64,000 bases of DNA from JAYPAN01 sp049597955 (GTDB lineage Bacteria > Pseudomonadota > Alphaproteobacteria > RS24), in contig JBMYND010000001.1 of the NCBI GenBank assembly GCA_049597955.1, positions 186,001-250,000 on the forward strand. The letters are read 5' to 3'. Each line of letters starts with the position of its first letter. Within the stretch, counting starts at the first letter, position 1. The notes under the pieces were generated by a model. That model was given only the letters and a program-made list of their open reading frames with translations. It was not told where the DNA came from and searched no databases. This document shows positions 1 through 7,021 of the stretch, one piece after another. The translations under genes were made by a program, and so were the position numbers.

Positions 1-473
1 ACGCCTTGGTCGGGGATGAACAGGCCTTGCGGCGGTTCGCCGGTTTGCCAGAACACATCAATCGGGATGCCGCCGCGCGGATACCAATAGCCGCCAATCC
101 GCAGCCAGCGCGGCGCCATGCAGTCAATCAGCCGCTTGGCGACCATCAGCGTGCAATCTTCGTGAAACGCGCCATGATTGCGGAAACTGCCCATAAATAA
201 TTTGAAGCTCTTGCTTTCCACCAAATAGGCATCCGGCACATAGTCAATCACCAAATGGGCAAAATCCGGCTGGCCGGTCACCGGACAAATCGAGGTAAAC
301 TCCGGCACCGCAAAGCGGGCGACATAATTCGTGTCGGGATGCGGGTTCGGCACGCGCTCCAGCACCGCCGCATCGGGCGAGGCGGGCAGGCCGGTCTGGC
401 TGCCCAGCATGGTGGCACCGCTTGTGTCGCTGCCGCCTGTTTTCTTGCTGCTTGTTTTATCATGAGCGGCCAT
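1..473 (-). CDS. queF: NADPH-dependent 7-cyano-7-deazaguanine reductase (preQ0 reductase), 3' end cut by window
   Basis: Cytoplasmic enzyme reducing the nitrile of preQ0 to the amine preQ1 in queuosine biosynthesis. About 157 residues are visible. The catalytic Cys lies in SICPVTGQPDF and the substrate/NADPH motif reads ESKSFKL, followed by FRNHGAFHEDC. The visible end, PDQG, is a few residues short of the usual terminus, so only the tail is missing. The ATG at 473 lies 14 bases inside the end of queD, so the two are probably translationally coupled. An in-frame ATG at residue 22 is less likely because the first start fits the queD overlap. Identity is secure from the motifs. Confidence 0.95.
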   Translation of the reverse strand, partial: MAAHDKTSSKKTGGSDTSGATMLGSQTGLPASPDAAVLERVPNPHPDTNYVARFAVPEFTSICPVTGQPDFAHLVIDYVPDAYLVESKSFKLFMGSFRNHGAFHEDCTLMVAKRLIDCMAPRWLRIGGYWYPRGGIPIDVFWQTGEPPQGLFIPDQG

Positions 474-831
474 GATGGCTCCCCTGATAAAGGCAGGATT
501 GGCCGAGACTGTCGCGAAACACTTCTACCGCGCTGATTTGCGGCAGCTTGGCTTCAAGCTGCGTCCACAGCCACAGGCAGATATTTTCCAGCGTCGGGCT
601 TTCCAGCCCGTCAATATCATTCAGCAGATTATGGTCCAGCGTTGCGCGCAAAGCGGCGATATGGGCGTCAATGGTTTCAAAATCGACGATTTGACCATGC
701 GTGTCGGGCTGGCCTTCCACTGTGATGCGGGCGCGGAAACTATGGCCATGCACGCGCGCATTGGCATGCCCTTGCGGGTAATGCCCAAGATGATGGGCGG
801 CATCAAAGGTAAAATCACGCGACAGCTTCAT
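460..831 (-). CDS. queD: 6-carboxytetrahydropterin synthase QueD-like, lacking the usual catalytic Cys
   Basis: PTPS-fold enzyme expected to convert dihydroneopterin triphosphate to 6-carboxytetrahydropterin, the first committed step towards preQ0. It has 123 residues, the normal length. The zinc ligands are seen as His13 in FDAAH and His28/His30 in VHGHSF, and the Asp-His pair is in TLDHNLLND. Against E. coli QueD recalled from memory, the catalytic Cys27 position (GHKCGRLHGH) is Asn24 here (GHANARVHGH), and the late catalytic Glu appears as Asp (FRDSLGQSC). The start at 831 is preferred over 867 because the family begins just before the FTFDAAH strand. It overlaps queF by 14 bases. Context supports queuosine synthesis, but the substitutions leave the exact reaction open. 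Confidence 0.85.
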   Translation of the reverse strand: MKLSRDFTFDAAHHLGHYPQGHANARVHGHSFRARITVEGQPDTHGQIVDFETIDAHIAALRATLDHNLLNDIDGLESPTLENICLWLWTQLEAKLPQISAVEVFRDSLGQSCLYQGSHHGRS

Positions 832-992
832 GCGGCGGTTTATGCCGCATTTAAGGGAGCGGGTCAATTTTCATTGCGGGCTTGGAATATATTGTTTGAC
901 AATTTGGGTGGGTCAGCCAGTATGAGTGGTATAGGAAAAGGCTGGCCAGAGTGCCGCGCCAATAAAAAGGAAAACCTATGGAAAAGCGAAGA

Positions 993-1040
993 GCAGACAT
1001 ATGAGCAGGCCTATCAGCAGACATATGGACGAGCCTACAC
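993..1040 (+). repeat. 24-bp imperfect tandem duplication carrying two start codons
   Basis: Two adjacent 24-base units (993-1016 and 1017-1040) share the core GCAGACATATG and a following AGCCTA/GGCCTA element. Each unit contains an ATG in the same frame (1001 and 1025), so the duplication doubled the possible start of the small ORF. An 8-codon reading frame starting at 978 ends with a TGA that overlaps the ATG at 1001. Confidence 0.8.
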
Positions 1041-1261
1041 GCAGCCTTGCGAAATCTTTGCAGGCCTATGCAAAGGCGCGGCACATGGAACGACGGCAAT
1101 CTTTGAAGAGCCTTGCCGGTATGATGCTCGCGGCAAAAAATGACATGCAGTTGGATGATGAGGTTTTTGCACGGCTCTTGTCAGCCATTATTGCCGGCTA
1201 TGTTGAAAATGAGATAGACAAAAGGATATTGCCGCAAATATATAATGCGCTCCCGGAATGA
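1001..1261 (+). CDS. Small hypothetical protein, 86 aa (78 aa from second start)
   Basis: Unrecognised small soluble protein lying opposite to and between queD and queE. It has no signal peptide or membrane segment. The sequence is mostly helical by composition, with basic N-terminal helices (RSLAKSLQAYAKARH) and a more hydrophobic second half (FARLLSAIIAGYVE) ending in NALPE. The residue mix is ordinary for a real protein, unlike antisense shadows. The start is ambiguous: ATG 1001 and ATG 1025 lie in the two copies of a tandem duplication, and a possible AAGGAAAA element lies ahead of an 8-codon upstream frame at 978. Function unknown; it could be a spurious ORF. Confidence 0.5.
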   Translation: MSRPISRHMDEPTRSLAKSLQAYAKARHMERRQSLKSLAGMMLAAKNDMQLDDEVFARLLSAIIAGYVENEIDKRILPQIYNALPE

Positions 1262-1325
1262 GAATAAGATGGCAGAAAATAACAAGTCAGAAGACGAGAC
1301 AAATGACCCTCAATCTCAATCAATC

Positions 1326-1973
1326 TCAATCAATGCCGATAATTTTATGCGTTTGCAGGCTCAAGCGCCATTGCGGGTTTTGCAGGCAATAGGCGATTGC
1401 CGCTTGCACATTGTGGAAAGTCGTTTCCGCCTCGCCCGTATCCATGGGTTGCAGGAAGAAATGCTCAAAATCCATATCGGCAAAGCGGTCGGGCGACAGC
1501 GTGTCTTGCGGATAGATGAATTTCAGCTCATGGCCGCGCGTCTGTTGCAATTGCGTGTTCGGCTTGGGGCTGACGCAGACCCAGTCCACCGCTTGCGGCA
1601 CCGGCAAAGTGCCATTGGTTTCAACCGCCGTCTCAAAGCCCAAAGCGGCAACCGCCGCCAGCAGCGCGTCATCCAATTGCAGGCAGGGTTCGCCGCCGGT
1701 GAACACAATATAGGCATCGGCCCCGGCCGGCTGTTCCGGCCACAGCGCGGCAATGGCTTCGGCCAGTGCCTCAGCCGTATCAAACTTGCCGCCATTTTGG
1801 CCATCCGTGCCGACAAAATCTGTGTCACAAAATGTGCATTGGGCGGTGGCGCGGTCGCGCTCCAGCCCTGACCAGAGATTGCATCCGGCAAAGCGGCAAA
1901 ATACGGCAGGGCGTCCGGCCTGTGCGCCTTCGCCTTGCAGGGTCAAAAACATTTCTTTCACCGCATAGCTCAT
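1326..1973 (-). CDS. queE: 7-carboxy-7-deazaguanine synthase (radical SAM)
   Basis: Converts 6-carboxytetrahydropterin to 7-carboxy-7-deazaguanine (CDG), using S-adenosylmethionine, a [4Fe-4S] cluster and Mg2+. It has 215 residues from the ATG at 1973. The cluster-binding cysteines follow the CX14CX2C spacing typical of this QueE subtype (CNLW...CTFCDTDF). LTLQGEGAQAGRPAVF is the N-terminal substrate-binding element, TGGEP the SAM-binding strand, and LQTHKIIGID the C-terminus. A longer frame to 2051 exists, but the family starts at MSYAVKEMF. The ATG overlaps the queC stop by 4 bases, implying a queC-queE operon. Confidence 0.96.
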   Translation of the reverse strand: MSYAVKEMFLTLQGEGAQAGRPAVFCRFAGCNLWSGLERDRATAQCTFCDTDFVGTDGQNGGKFDTAEALAEAIAALWPEQPAGADAYIVFTGGEPCLQLDDALLAAVAALGFETAVETNGTLPVPQAVDWVCVSPKPNTQLQQTRGHELKFIYPQDTLSPDRFADMDFEHFFLQPMDTGEAETTFHNVQAAIAYCLQNPQWRLSLQTHKIIGID

Positions 1974-2677
1974 GCTTTGCCCTCGCAATAGGCGGCATAG
2001 CCTTTGGCGCGCAAATCGCAGGCCGGGCAGTCGCCGCAACCATAGCCCCAATCATGGCGCTGTGTGCGATCGCCGCGATAGCAGCTATGGCTTTCCTCAA
2101 CAATCAAATCGACCAGCGCCGCACCGCCCAATGCTTCGGCCATCGCCCAAGTCGCGGCCTTGTCAATATGCATAAGCGGCGTTTCAATGGTGATGCCGCT
2201 TTCCATGCCCAATTGCAGCGCCGATTGCAGCGCATCCAGCGTGTCGCGGCGGCAATCGGGATAGCCGGAAAAATCGGTCTCGCACATGCCGCCAACCAGC
2301 ACGCCCAGCCCGCGCCGATAGGCCAAAGCCGCACCATAGGTGAGGAACAGCAAATTGCGCCCCGGCACAAAAGTCGAGGGCAGCTTATTGTCGAGCATTT
2401 TGATTTCGCCATCGCCGATAAGCGCCGTGCCGCCAATCTCGGCCAAAGCGGGCAGGGCCAGCATGTGGTCATCGCCCAGCCGGTCGGCCCATGCGGGGTT
2501 GAGCGCGGCAAGGCCCTCGCGCAATTTGGCGCGGCAGGCCAGTTCAACCTTATGCGTCTGGCCATAATCAAAGCCCAGCGTTTCCACCCGCGCATGGTTT
2601 TGCAACGCATCAGCCAGACAGACAGCCGAATCCTGCCCGCCGGAAAACAATACCAATGCCGCCTCTTGCCCGTTCAT
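1970..2677 (-). CDS. queC: 7-cyano-7-deazaguanine synthase (preQ0 synthase)
   Basis: ATP-dependent ligase converting CDG plus ammonia to preQ0. It has 235 residues from 2677. The PP-loop SGGQDS sits at residues 12-17, and a C-terminal zinc site is formed by Cys residues in SCYRGD and GYGCGDCPACDLR. The frame extends upstream to 2791, but the family starts a few residues before the PP-loop, so the ATG at 2677 (MNGQEAALVLFSGGQDS) is chosen. It is the first gene of queC-queE and is divergent from eno. Confidence 0.95.
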   Translation of the reverse strand: MNGQEAALVLFSGGQDSAVCLADALQNHARVETLGFDYGQTHKVELACRAKLREGLAALNPAWADRLGDDHMLALPALAEIGGTALIGDGEIKMLDNKLPSTFVPGRNLLFLTYGAALAYRRGLGVLVGGMCETDFSGYPDCRRDTLDALQSALQLGMESGITIETPLMHIDKAATWAMAEALGGAALVDLIVEESHSCYRGDRTQRHDWGYGCGDCPACDLRAKGYAAYCEGKA

Positions 2678-2834
2678 AGACGCATTTGCCCCGACCTGCG
2701 CGGCCGCGTCAAGCCAATTCACGCCAATTGACATTGCATCGGGCGCGGTTCCCCTGTATGACACATTTGCCGATAGGGCAGGCCCAATCACCGGCCTAAC
2801 TGATTGTCAAACCAATGAATTGAGGCAGGCAAAT

Positions 2835-4109
2835 ATGACCGAAATCACCGATATTATCGCAAGAGAAATTCTCGACAGCCGGGGCAATCCGACCATTGAA
2901 GTGGATGTGCATCTCGATGATGGCGGCTGCGGGCGCGCTGCGGTGCCGTCGGGGGCGTCCACCGGTGCCTATGAGGCGGTGGAATTGCGCGATGGCGACA
3001 AGGCGCGCTATCTCGGCAAGGGCGTGCAAAAAGCGGTCAATGCGGTCAATACGGAAATCCTTGATACGCTGTGCGGCATGGATGCGAGCGAGCAGGCGCG
3101 GCTTGACGCGACGCTTATCGCGCTTGACGGCACGGAAAATAAGGGGCGGCTTGGTGCCAATGCCATGCTGGGTGTGTCGCTGGCGGCGGCCAAGGCAGCG
3201 GCCGATTCCTACATGATGCCGCTATGGCGCTATATTGGCGGCACGCAGGCCAAGACATTGCCTGTGCCGATGATGAATATCGTCAATGGCGGCGCCCATG
3301 CTGACAATCCGATTGATGTGCAGGAGTTTATGATTATGCCGGTTGCGGCGGCCAATATAGCCGAGGCGGTGCGCATGGGGGCGGAAGTGTTTCACACGCT
3401 GAAAGGGCTGTTGCTGGCTGATGGTCTGGCGACCGGCGTCGGTGATGAGGGCGGCTTTGCCCCGGCGCTGGCCTCAACCGATGCGGCGCTTGGCTATATT
3501 ATGACGGCAATTGAAAAGGCCGGTTATCGTCCGGCGGAAGATATTTATCTGGCGCTGGATGCGGCGGCGACCGAGTTTTACAAAGATGGCGTTTATGATT
3601 TGGCCGGTGAGGGCAAACAACTCAATGCCGGTGAAATGGCCGCCTATTGGGCTGATTTATGCGCTCGTTTCCCTATCATTTCGATTGAAGATGGCATGGA
3701 TGAAAATGACTGGGAAGGCTGGAAGGCGCTGACCGATGCGATTGGCGACAAGGTTCAATTGGTTGGCGATGATTTGTTTGTCACCAATCCGGCACGTCTG
3801 GCTGATGGTATTGAAAAAGGCGTGGCCAATTCGATTTTGGTGAAAGTCAATCAAATCGGCACATTGACGGAAACGCTGGAAGCGGTGGATATGGCCCATC
3901 GTGCCGGTTATACGGCGGTGATGTCGCACCGGTCGGGCGAGACCGAAGACGCGACAATTGCCGATTTGGCGGTGGCGACCAATTGCGGCCAAATCAAAAC
4001 CGGCTCGCTGGCCCGCTCCGACCGGCTGGCGAAATATAACCAGCTTATCCGCATTGAAGAAGCACTGGGCGATATGGCGCTGTATCCCGGCAAGGCGATT
4101 TTGCGCTAG
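2835..4109 (+). CDS. eno: Enolase (phosphopyruvate hydratase)
   Basis: Interconverts 2-phosphoglycerate and phosphoenolpyruvate in glycolysis and is commonly part of the RNA degradosome. It has 424 residues, the standard length, from ATG 2835; the longer frame from 2820 adds only five residues. Landmarks in order: AREILDSRGNPTIEVDV, GASTGAYEAVELRDGD, FMIMPVGA-like FMIMPVAA, GDEGGFAP, SIEDGMDENDW (metal ligand Glu/Asp), LVGDDLFVTN, catalytic Lys in VKVNQIGTLTET, and SHRSGETED. A purine-rich GAGGCAGG precedes the start. The position ahead of an ftsB-like gene and lipA is usual for alphaproteobacteria, though the pyruvate dehydrogenase genes often found there are absent. Confidence 0.98.
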   Translation: MTEITDIIAREILDSRGNPTIEVDVHLDDGGCGRAAVPSGASTGAYEAVELRDGDKARYLGKGVQKAVNAVNTEILDTLCGMDASEQARLDATLIALDGTENKGRLGANAMLGVSLAAAKAAADSYMMPLWRYIGGTQAKTLPVPMMNIVNGGAHADNPIDVQEFMIMPVAAANIAEAVRMGAEVFHTLKGLLLADGLATGVGDEGGFAPALASTDAALGYIMTAIEKAGYRPAEDIYLALDAAATEFYKDGVYDLAGEGKQLNAGEMAAYWADLCARFPIISIEDGMDENDWEGWKALTDAIGDKVQLVGDDLFVTNPARLADGIEKGVANSILVKVNQIGTLTETLEAVDMAHRAGYTAVMSHRSGETEDATIADLAVATNCGQIKTGSLARSDRLAKYNQLIRIEEALGDMALYPGKAILR

Positions 4110-4174
4110 GCGAAACGGCCCGGCGAATCACTTTTCGGTTGACGCCGCGAATCAAATCGTGATTCGGTCAGCCA

Positions 4175-4531
4175 ATGATTCGGTTTATGACATCCCGGCC
4201 ATCAAGCCGCACTGTGGGACGCGCGCCGCTGAAATTGCGCCAGCTCGTTGTGCCTGCTTTGCTGCTGTCAATGATTGGCGGTTTGTCCTATCAGGCTTTA
4301 CAGGGCAATCGCGGCTTGCAAGGGTGGCAGGATTTGCGCGCTGAAAGACAAGTCAGAAGCGCGTATTTGGCCAAGCTGGAAACCGAAAATGCGGCGCTGC
4401 AGGCGCGCGCAAAAAAACTGAGCCGCGACAGCCTTGACCTTGATTATCTCGACGAGCGGGTGCGGGTGGTGCTGGGTCTGGCCGGGCGCAATGACACTAT
4501 TATCTATCGGCGTTTTCCCGATATTAACTAG
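4175..4531 (+). CDS. FtsB/DivIC-type septum formation initiator
   Basis: Bitopic membrane protein of 118 residues. A basic cytoplasmic N-terminus is followed by one membrane segment (about residues 21-40, LVVPALLLSMIGGLSYQAL). A periplasmic coiled-coil stretch follows (about 48-82, with RAERQVRSAYLAKLETENAALQ-like heptads), then the conserved tail DYLDERVRVVLGLA and DTIIYR. The size, topology and place directly after eno match the alphaproteobacterial FtsB/DivIC protein, which links FtsQ/FtsL in the divisome. ATG 4187 is an alternative start with no clear difference in ribosome binding site. Confidence 0.85.
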   Translation: MIRFMTSRPSSRTVGRAPLKLRQLVVPALLLSMIGGLSYQALQGNRGLQGWQDLRAERQVRSAYLAKLETENAALQARAKKLSRDSLDLDYLDERVRVVLGLAGRNDTIIYRRFPDIN

Positions 4532-4569
4532 CACTTCAATTTGCCCGATAAATGGCGTATAGATGCGCC

Positions 4570-5532
4570 ATGGCTATCGTGATTGACAATCTGGGTGACC
4601 GCACACCCCAAAAACCCAGACATCCAGAAAAACAGGCGAACCCGGATGCGCCCATTTCGCGCAAACCGGCATGGATACGCGCCAAAGCGCCGGGCTCGCC
4701 TGTCTATCAGGAAACCCGCAATATTGTGCGCACGCATAATCTGGTGACGGTTTGCGAGGAAGCGGCCTGCCCGAATATCGGCGAATGTTGGTCGCAGCGC
4801 CATGCAACTTTTATGATTATGGGCGAGATTTGCACCCGCGCCTGCGCTTTTTGCAATGTCGCCACCGGACGCCCTGACGCGCTTGACGCAGATGAGCCGT
4901 CGCGCATTGGCGATGCGGTGGCCAAGCTGGGCCTGCGTCATGTGGTGATTACCTCGGTGGACAGGGATGATTTGGATGATGGCGGCGCGCAGCATTTTGC
5001 TGACACGATTCACGCCATTCGCAAGACCAGCCCGGAAACATCGATTGAGATTTTGACGCCGGATTTTCTGCGCAAGGATGGCGCGCTTGAGATTGTCGTA
5101 GAGGCGCGTCCGGATGTGTTCAATCACAATCTGGAAACTGTGCCGCGTCTTTATCTCAGCATCCGCCCGGGTGCGCGCTATTTTCATTCCATGCAGCTTT
5201 TGCAGCGCGTCAAACAGCTTGACCCGACGATTTTTACCAAATCGGGCATTATGGTCGGGCTGGGTGAGGCGCGCGAGGAAGTCATGCAAGTGATGGATGA
5301 TATGCGCAGTGCCGATATTGATTTCATCACTATTGGCCAGTATTTGCAGCCGACCCGCAAGCATGCGCCGATTGACCGGTTTGTCACACCGGATGAGTTT
5401 GAAGCCTATACGGTGACGGCGCGGGCGAAAGGGTTTTTAATGGTGTCGGCAACGCCGCTGACGCGCTCCTCGCATCATGCGGATGAAGACTTTGCCCGCC
5501 TGAAAGAAGCCCGTGCTGCCGCCCAAAAATAG
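4570..5532 (+). CDS. lipA: Lipoyl synthase (radical SAM)
   Basis: Inserts two sulfur atoms into protein-bound octanoyl groups to make lipoyl cofactor. It has 320 residues. It shows both iron-sulfur cluster sites: auxiliary cluster Cys62, Cys67, Cys73 (CEEAACPNIGEC) and radical SAM cluster Cys88, Cys92, Cys95 (CTRACAFC). Later motifs are TSVDRDDLDDGG, NHNLETVPRLY, GLGE and the C-terminal RSSHHADEDF, whose first Ser is an auxiliary-cluster ligand. An upstream in-frame ATG at 4552 would add six residues. It lies just before the coq10/ratA-type gene, a common pair in this class. Confidence 0.97.
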   Translation: MAIVIDNLGDRTPQKPRHPEKQANPDAPISRKPAWIRAKAPGSPVYQETRNIVRTHNLVTVCEEAACPNIGECWSQRHATFMIMGEICTRACAFCNVATGRPDALDADEPSRIGDAVAKLGLRHVVITSVDRDDLDDGGAQHFADTIHAIRKTSPETSIEILTPDFLRKDGALEIVVEARPDVFNHNLETVPRLYLSIRPGARYFHSMQLLQRVKQLDPTIFTKSGIMVGLGEAREEVMQVMDDMRSADIDFITIGQYLQPTRKHAPIDRFVTPDEFEAYTVTARAKGFLMVSATPLTRSSHHADEDFARLKEARAAAQK

Positions 5533-5539
5533 GCGCGTC

Positions 5540-6007
5540 ATGCAGAAAATTCACGTTGAAAAACAAAGTCCTTACAGCGCACAGCAAATGTTTGACTTGA
5601 TTGTGGATGTTGACCGCTATCACGCGTTTATTCCCTATTGCACCGCCTCGCGCGTGCGGTCGCGCGAAGCTGACGGGGCAGATGGTGATGAGGTGATGCT
5701 GGCTGATTTGGTGATTGCCTATAAGTTTTTGCGCGAGACGTATTCAAGCCGCGTTTTATTGAGCCATGCGCCCTTGACGGTAACGGTCAATCAAGCGCGT
5801 GGGCCGTTCCGGCATTTATTCAATCAATGGCGTTTCACCCCGACGGATGAGGGCTGCCTGATAGATTTCACGCTTGATTTTGAATTTTCCGTGCCGCTAT
5901 TGCGGCGTGTCATCCAGCCAATTATGGGGCGGGTGGTTGAAAAATTTGTCGCGGCTTTTGAAACACGCGCCCATGCGGTTTACGGCCAGGCGCAAGTGGA
6001 AGAATGA
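5540..6007 (+). CDS. Coq10/RatA-like START-domain protein
   Basis: Single START (polyketide cyclase/coq10-like) domain of 155 residues. It is probably a ubiquinone-binding chaperone needed for respiration, as for yeast Coq10; the RatA toxin assignment for E. coli is the alternative. Family features seen: N-terminal VEKQSPYSAQQMFDLIVDVDRY-type strand-helix, the IPYC turn, YKFLRETYSSRV, GPFRHLFNQWRF and a long C-terminal helix (RVVEKFVAAFETRA). It follows lipA by 7 bases and is probably cotranscribed. The frame opens at 5513 within the lipA end, but ATG 5540 fits the family. Confidence 0.9.
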   Translation: MQKIHVEKQSPYSAQQMFDLIVDVDRYHAFIPYCTASRVRSREADGADGDEVMLADLVIAYKFLRETYSSRVLLSHAPLTVTVNQARGPFRHLFNQWRFTPTDEGCLIDFTLDFEFSVPLLRRVIQPIMGRVVEKFVAAFETRAHAVYGQAQVEE

Positions 6008-6023
6008 TAGCCCGCGTCAGCAA

Positions 6024-6512
6024 TCAGAGCCGCGCCAGCAACATGTCCATAGCCGCATCCACTGTCGCCAGCCTGACTTCGGTGCGGCCAATATCGCCAA
6101 ATTGATGACAGAAATGGTCAACGCCATTTTCAGTGGCGGTCGCCATGTGAACTGTGCCGGCGGGTTTTTCAGGTGAGCCACCGCCCGGCCCGGCAATGCC
6201 TGAGACCGCCACGGTGAGATGGGCGGTTGTCATATCGTATGTGTTTTGCGCCATGGCGCGCACCACCGGTTCGCTGACCGCGCCGTGAGCGGTCAATATA
6301 TCTTCCGGCACGCCGAGAATATCGCGCTTGGCACGATTGGAATAAGTGACAAAGCTGCGCCCTATCACCACCGAGGAGCCGGGGATTTCCGTCAGCAAGG
6401 CCGCAATCAGCCCGCCTGTGCAAGACTCCGCCGCCGCGACACGCATATGCCTGTCGCCGCATATTTTCAGCAGCGTCTCGGCTTTTTCCATCAATTTCGC
6501 ATCAAACAACAT
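6024..6512 (-). CDS. CinA C-terminal domain protein (nicotinamide-nucleotide amidohydrolase, PncC type)
   Basis: A protein of 162 residues consisting only of the CinA C-terminal domain, which deamidates nicotinamide mononucleotide in pyridine nucleotide salvage. Conserved stretches: AAAESCTGGLIAALLTEIPGSS, the YSNRAKRDILGVP segment, HGAVSEPVVRAMA and VSGIAGPGGGSPEKPAGTV. The ATG at 6512 directly follows the pgpA stop, so its ribosome binding site lies within pgpA. The frame reaches 6560, but that start would overlap pgpA. Last gene of ispDF-pgpA-cinA. Confidence 0.93.
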   Translation of the reverse strand: MLFDAKLMEKAETLLKICGDRHMRVAAAESCTGGLIAALLTEIPGSSVVIGRSFVTYSNRAKRDILGVPEDILTAHGAVSEPVVRAMAQNTYDMTTAHLTVAVSGIAGPGGGSPEKPAGTVHMATATENGVDHFCHQFGDIGRTEVRLATVDAAMDMLLARL

Positions 6513-6513
6513 A

Positions 6514-7017
6514 TCAGCCTCCCAAACCCAAACCGTATCGTTGCAGCAAGTAGAGCGCAAGCGCGCTCATGCATCCGGCGAGAATATCATCAGTCATGAC
6601 GCCCTCTGCGCCTTTGAGTTTTGTATCCGCCCAGCTGACCGGCCAAGGTTTCACAATATCGAAAAACCGGAACAGCAAAAATGCCGCCGCCCATCCGGTC
6701 AGTGTCGCCGGGGCAAAAGCCAGCGCAATCCACAGCCCGGCCACTTCATCAATGACAATGGCCGAGGGATCTTGATTGTCATCATGCTGCAACCAAATAT
6801 CACTGGCCCACATGCCCAGCGCATAGGCGATGCCGGTGCCGACAATCAGCCCGCCAAAACCGGCCATTGCATAAAGCACATAGCCGACCGGAACAGCCGC
6901 CAGCGACCCCCAAGTGCCGGAGGCAGGGCGCAACAGGCCGCTGCCGAAAAAAGTGGCGACCCATAGAGCGGGCGAGGCGGCGGTCAGACCGGCGGGGATT
7001 TTGTGAAACCGCACCAT
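6514..7017 (-). CDS. pgpA: Phosphatidylglycerophosphatase A
   Basis: Integral membrane phosphatase that dephosphorylates phosphatidylglycerophosphate to phosphatidylglycerol. It has 167 residues. Motifs seen: FFGSGLLRPASGTWGSLAA, the metal-binding DPSAIVIDEVAGLW, RFFDIVKPWPV and GVMTDDILAG. Three to four hydrophobic segments. It starts 4 bases after the ispDF stop and runs straight into cinA. Confidence 0.95.
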   Translation of the reverse strand: MVRFHKIPAGLTAASPALWVATFFGSGLLRPASGTWGSLAAVPVGYVLYAMAGFGGLIVGTGIAYALGMWASDIWLQHDDNQDPSAIVIDEVAGLWIALAFAPATLTGWAAAFLLFRFFDIVKPWPVSWADTKLKGAEGVMTDDILAGCMSALALYLLQRYGLGLGG

Positions 7018-7021
7018 TGGC

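Noticed and set aside
896..926. TTGACA...TATGAG ahead of the small ORF at 1001
   Set aside because: Spacer of 19 bases and a weak -10; could be real but not supported enough to list.
1269..1345. Plus-strand frame MAENNKSEDET... resembling a SecB-like N-terminus
   Set aside because: After about 19 codons it becomes antisense to queE, and its middle is a 10-bp direct repeat (CAATCTCAAT twice at 1311-1330). No downstream SecB sequence exists, so it is treated as chance.
1766..2731. Long plus-strand frame opposite queC/queE
   Set aside because: It is the antisense shadow of two genes with clear motifs on the minus strand and has no protein-like pattern.
2728..2762. TTGACA and TATGAC upstream of eno as a promoter
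   Set aside because: Spacing is 23 bases, too long, and the boxes lie inside the longer queC frame.
4149..4165. GAATCA/TGATTC inverted repeat after eno
   Set aside because: Short A/T-rich arms without a T-run; may be chance given repeated GATTCGG nearby.
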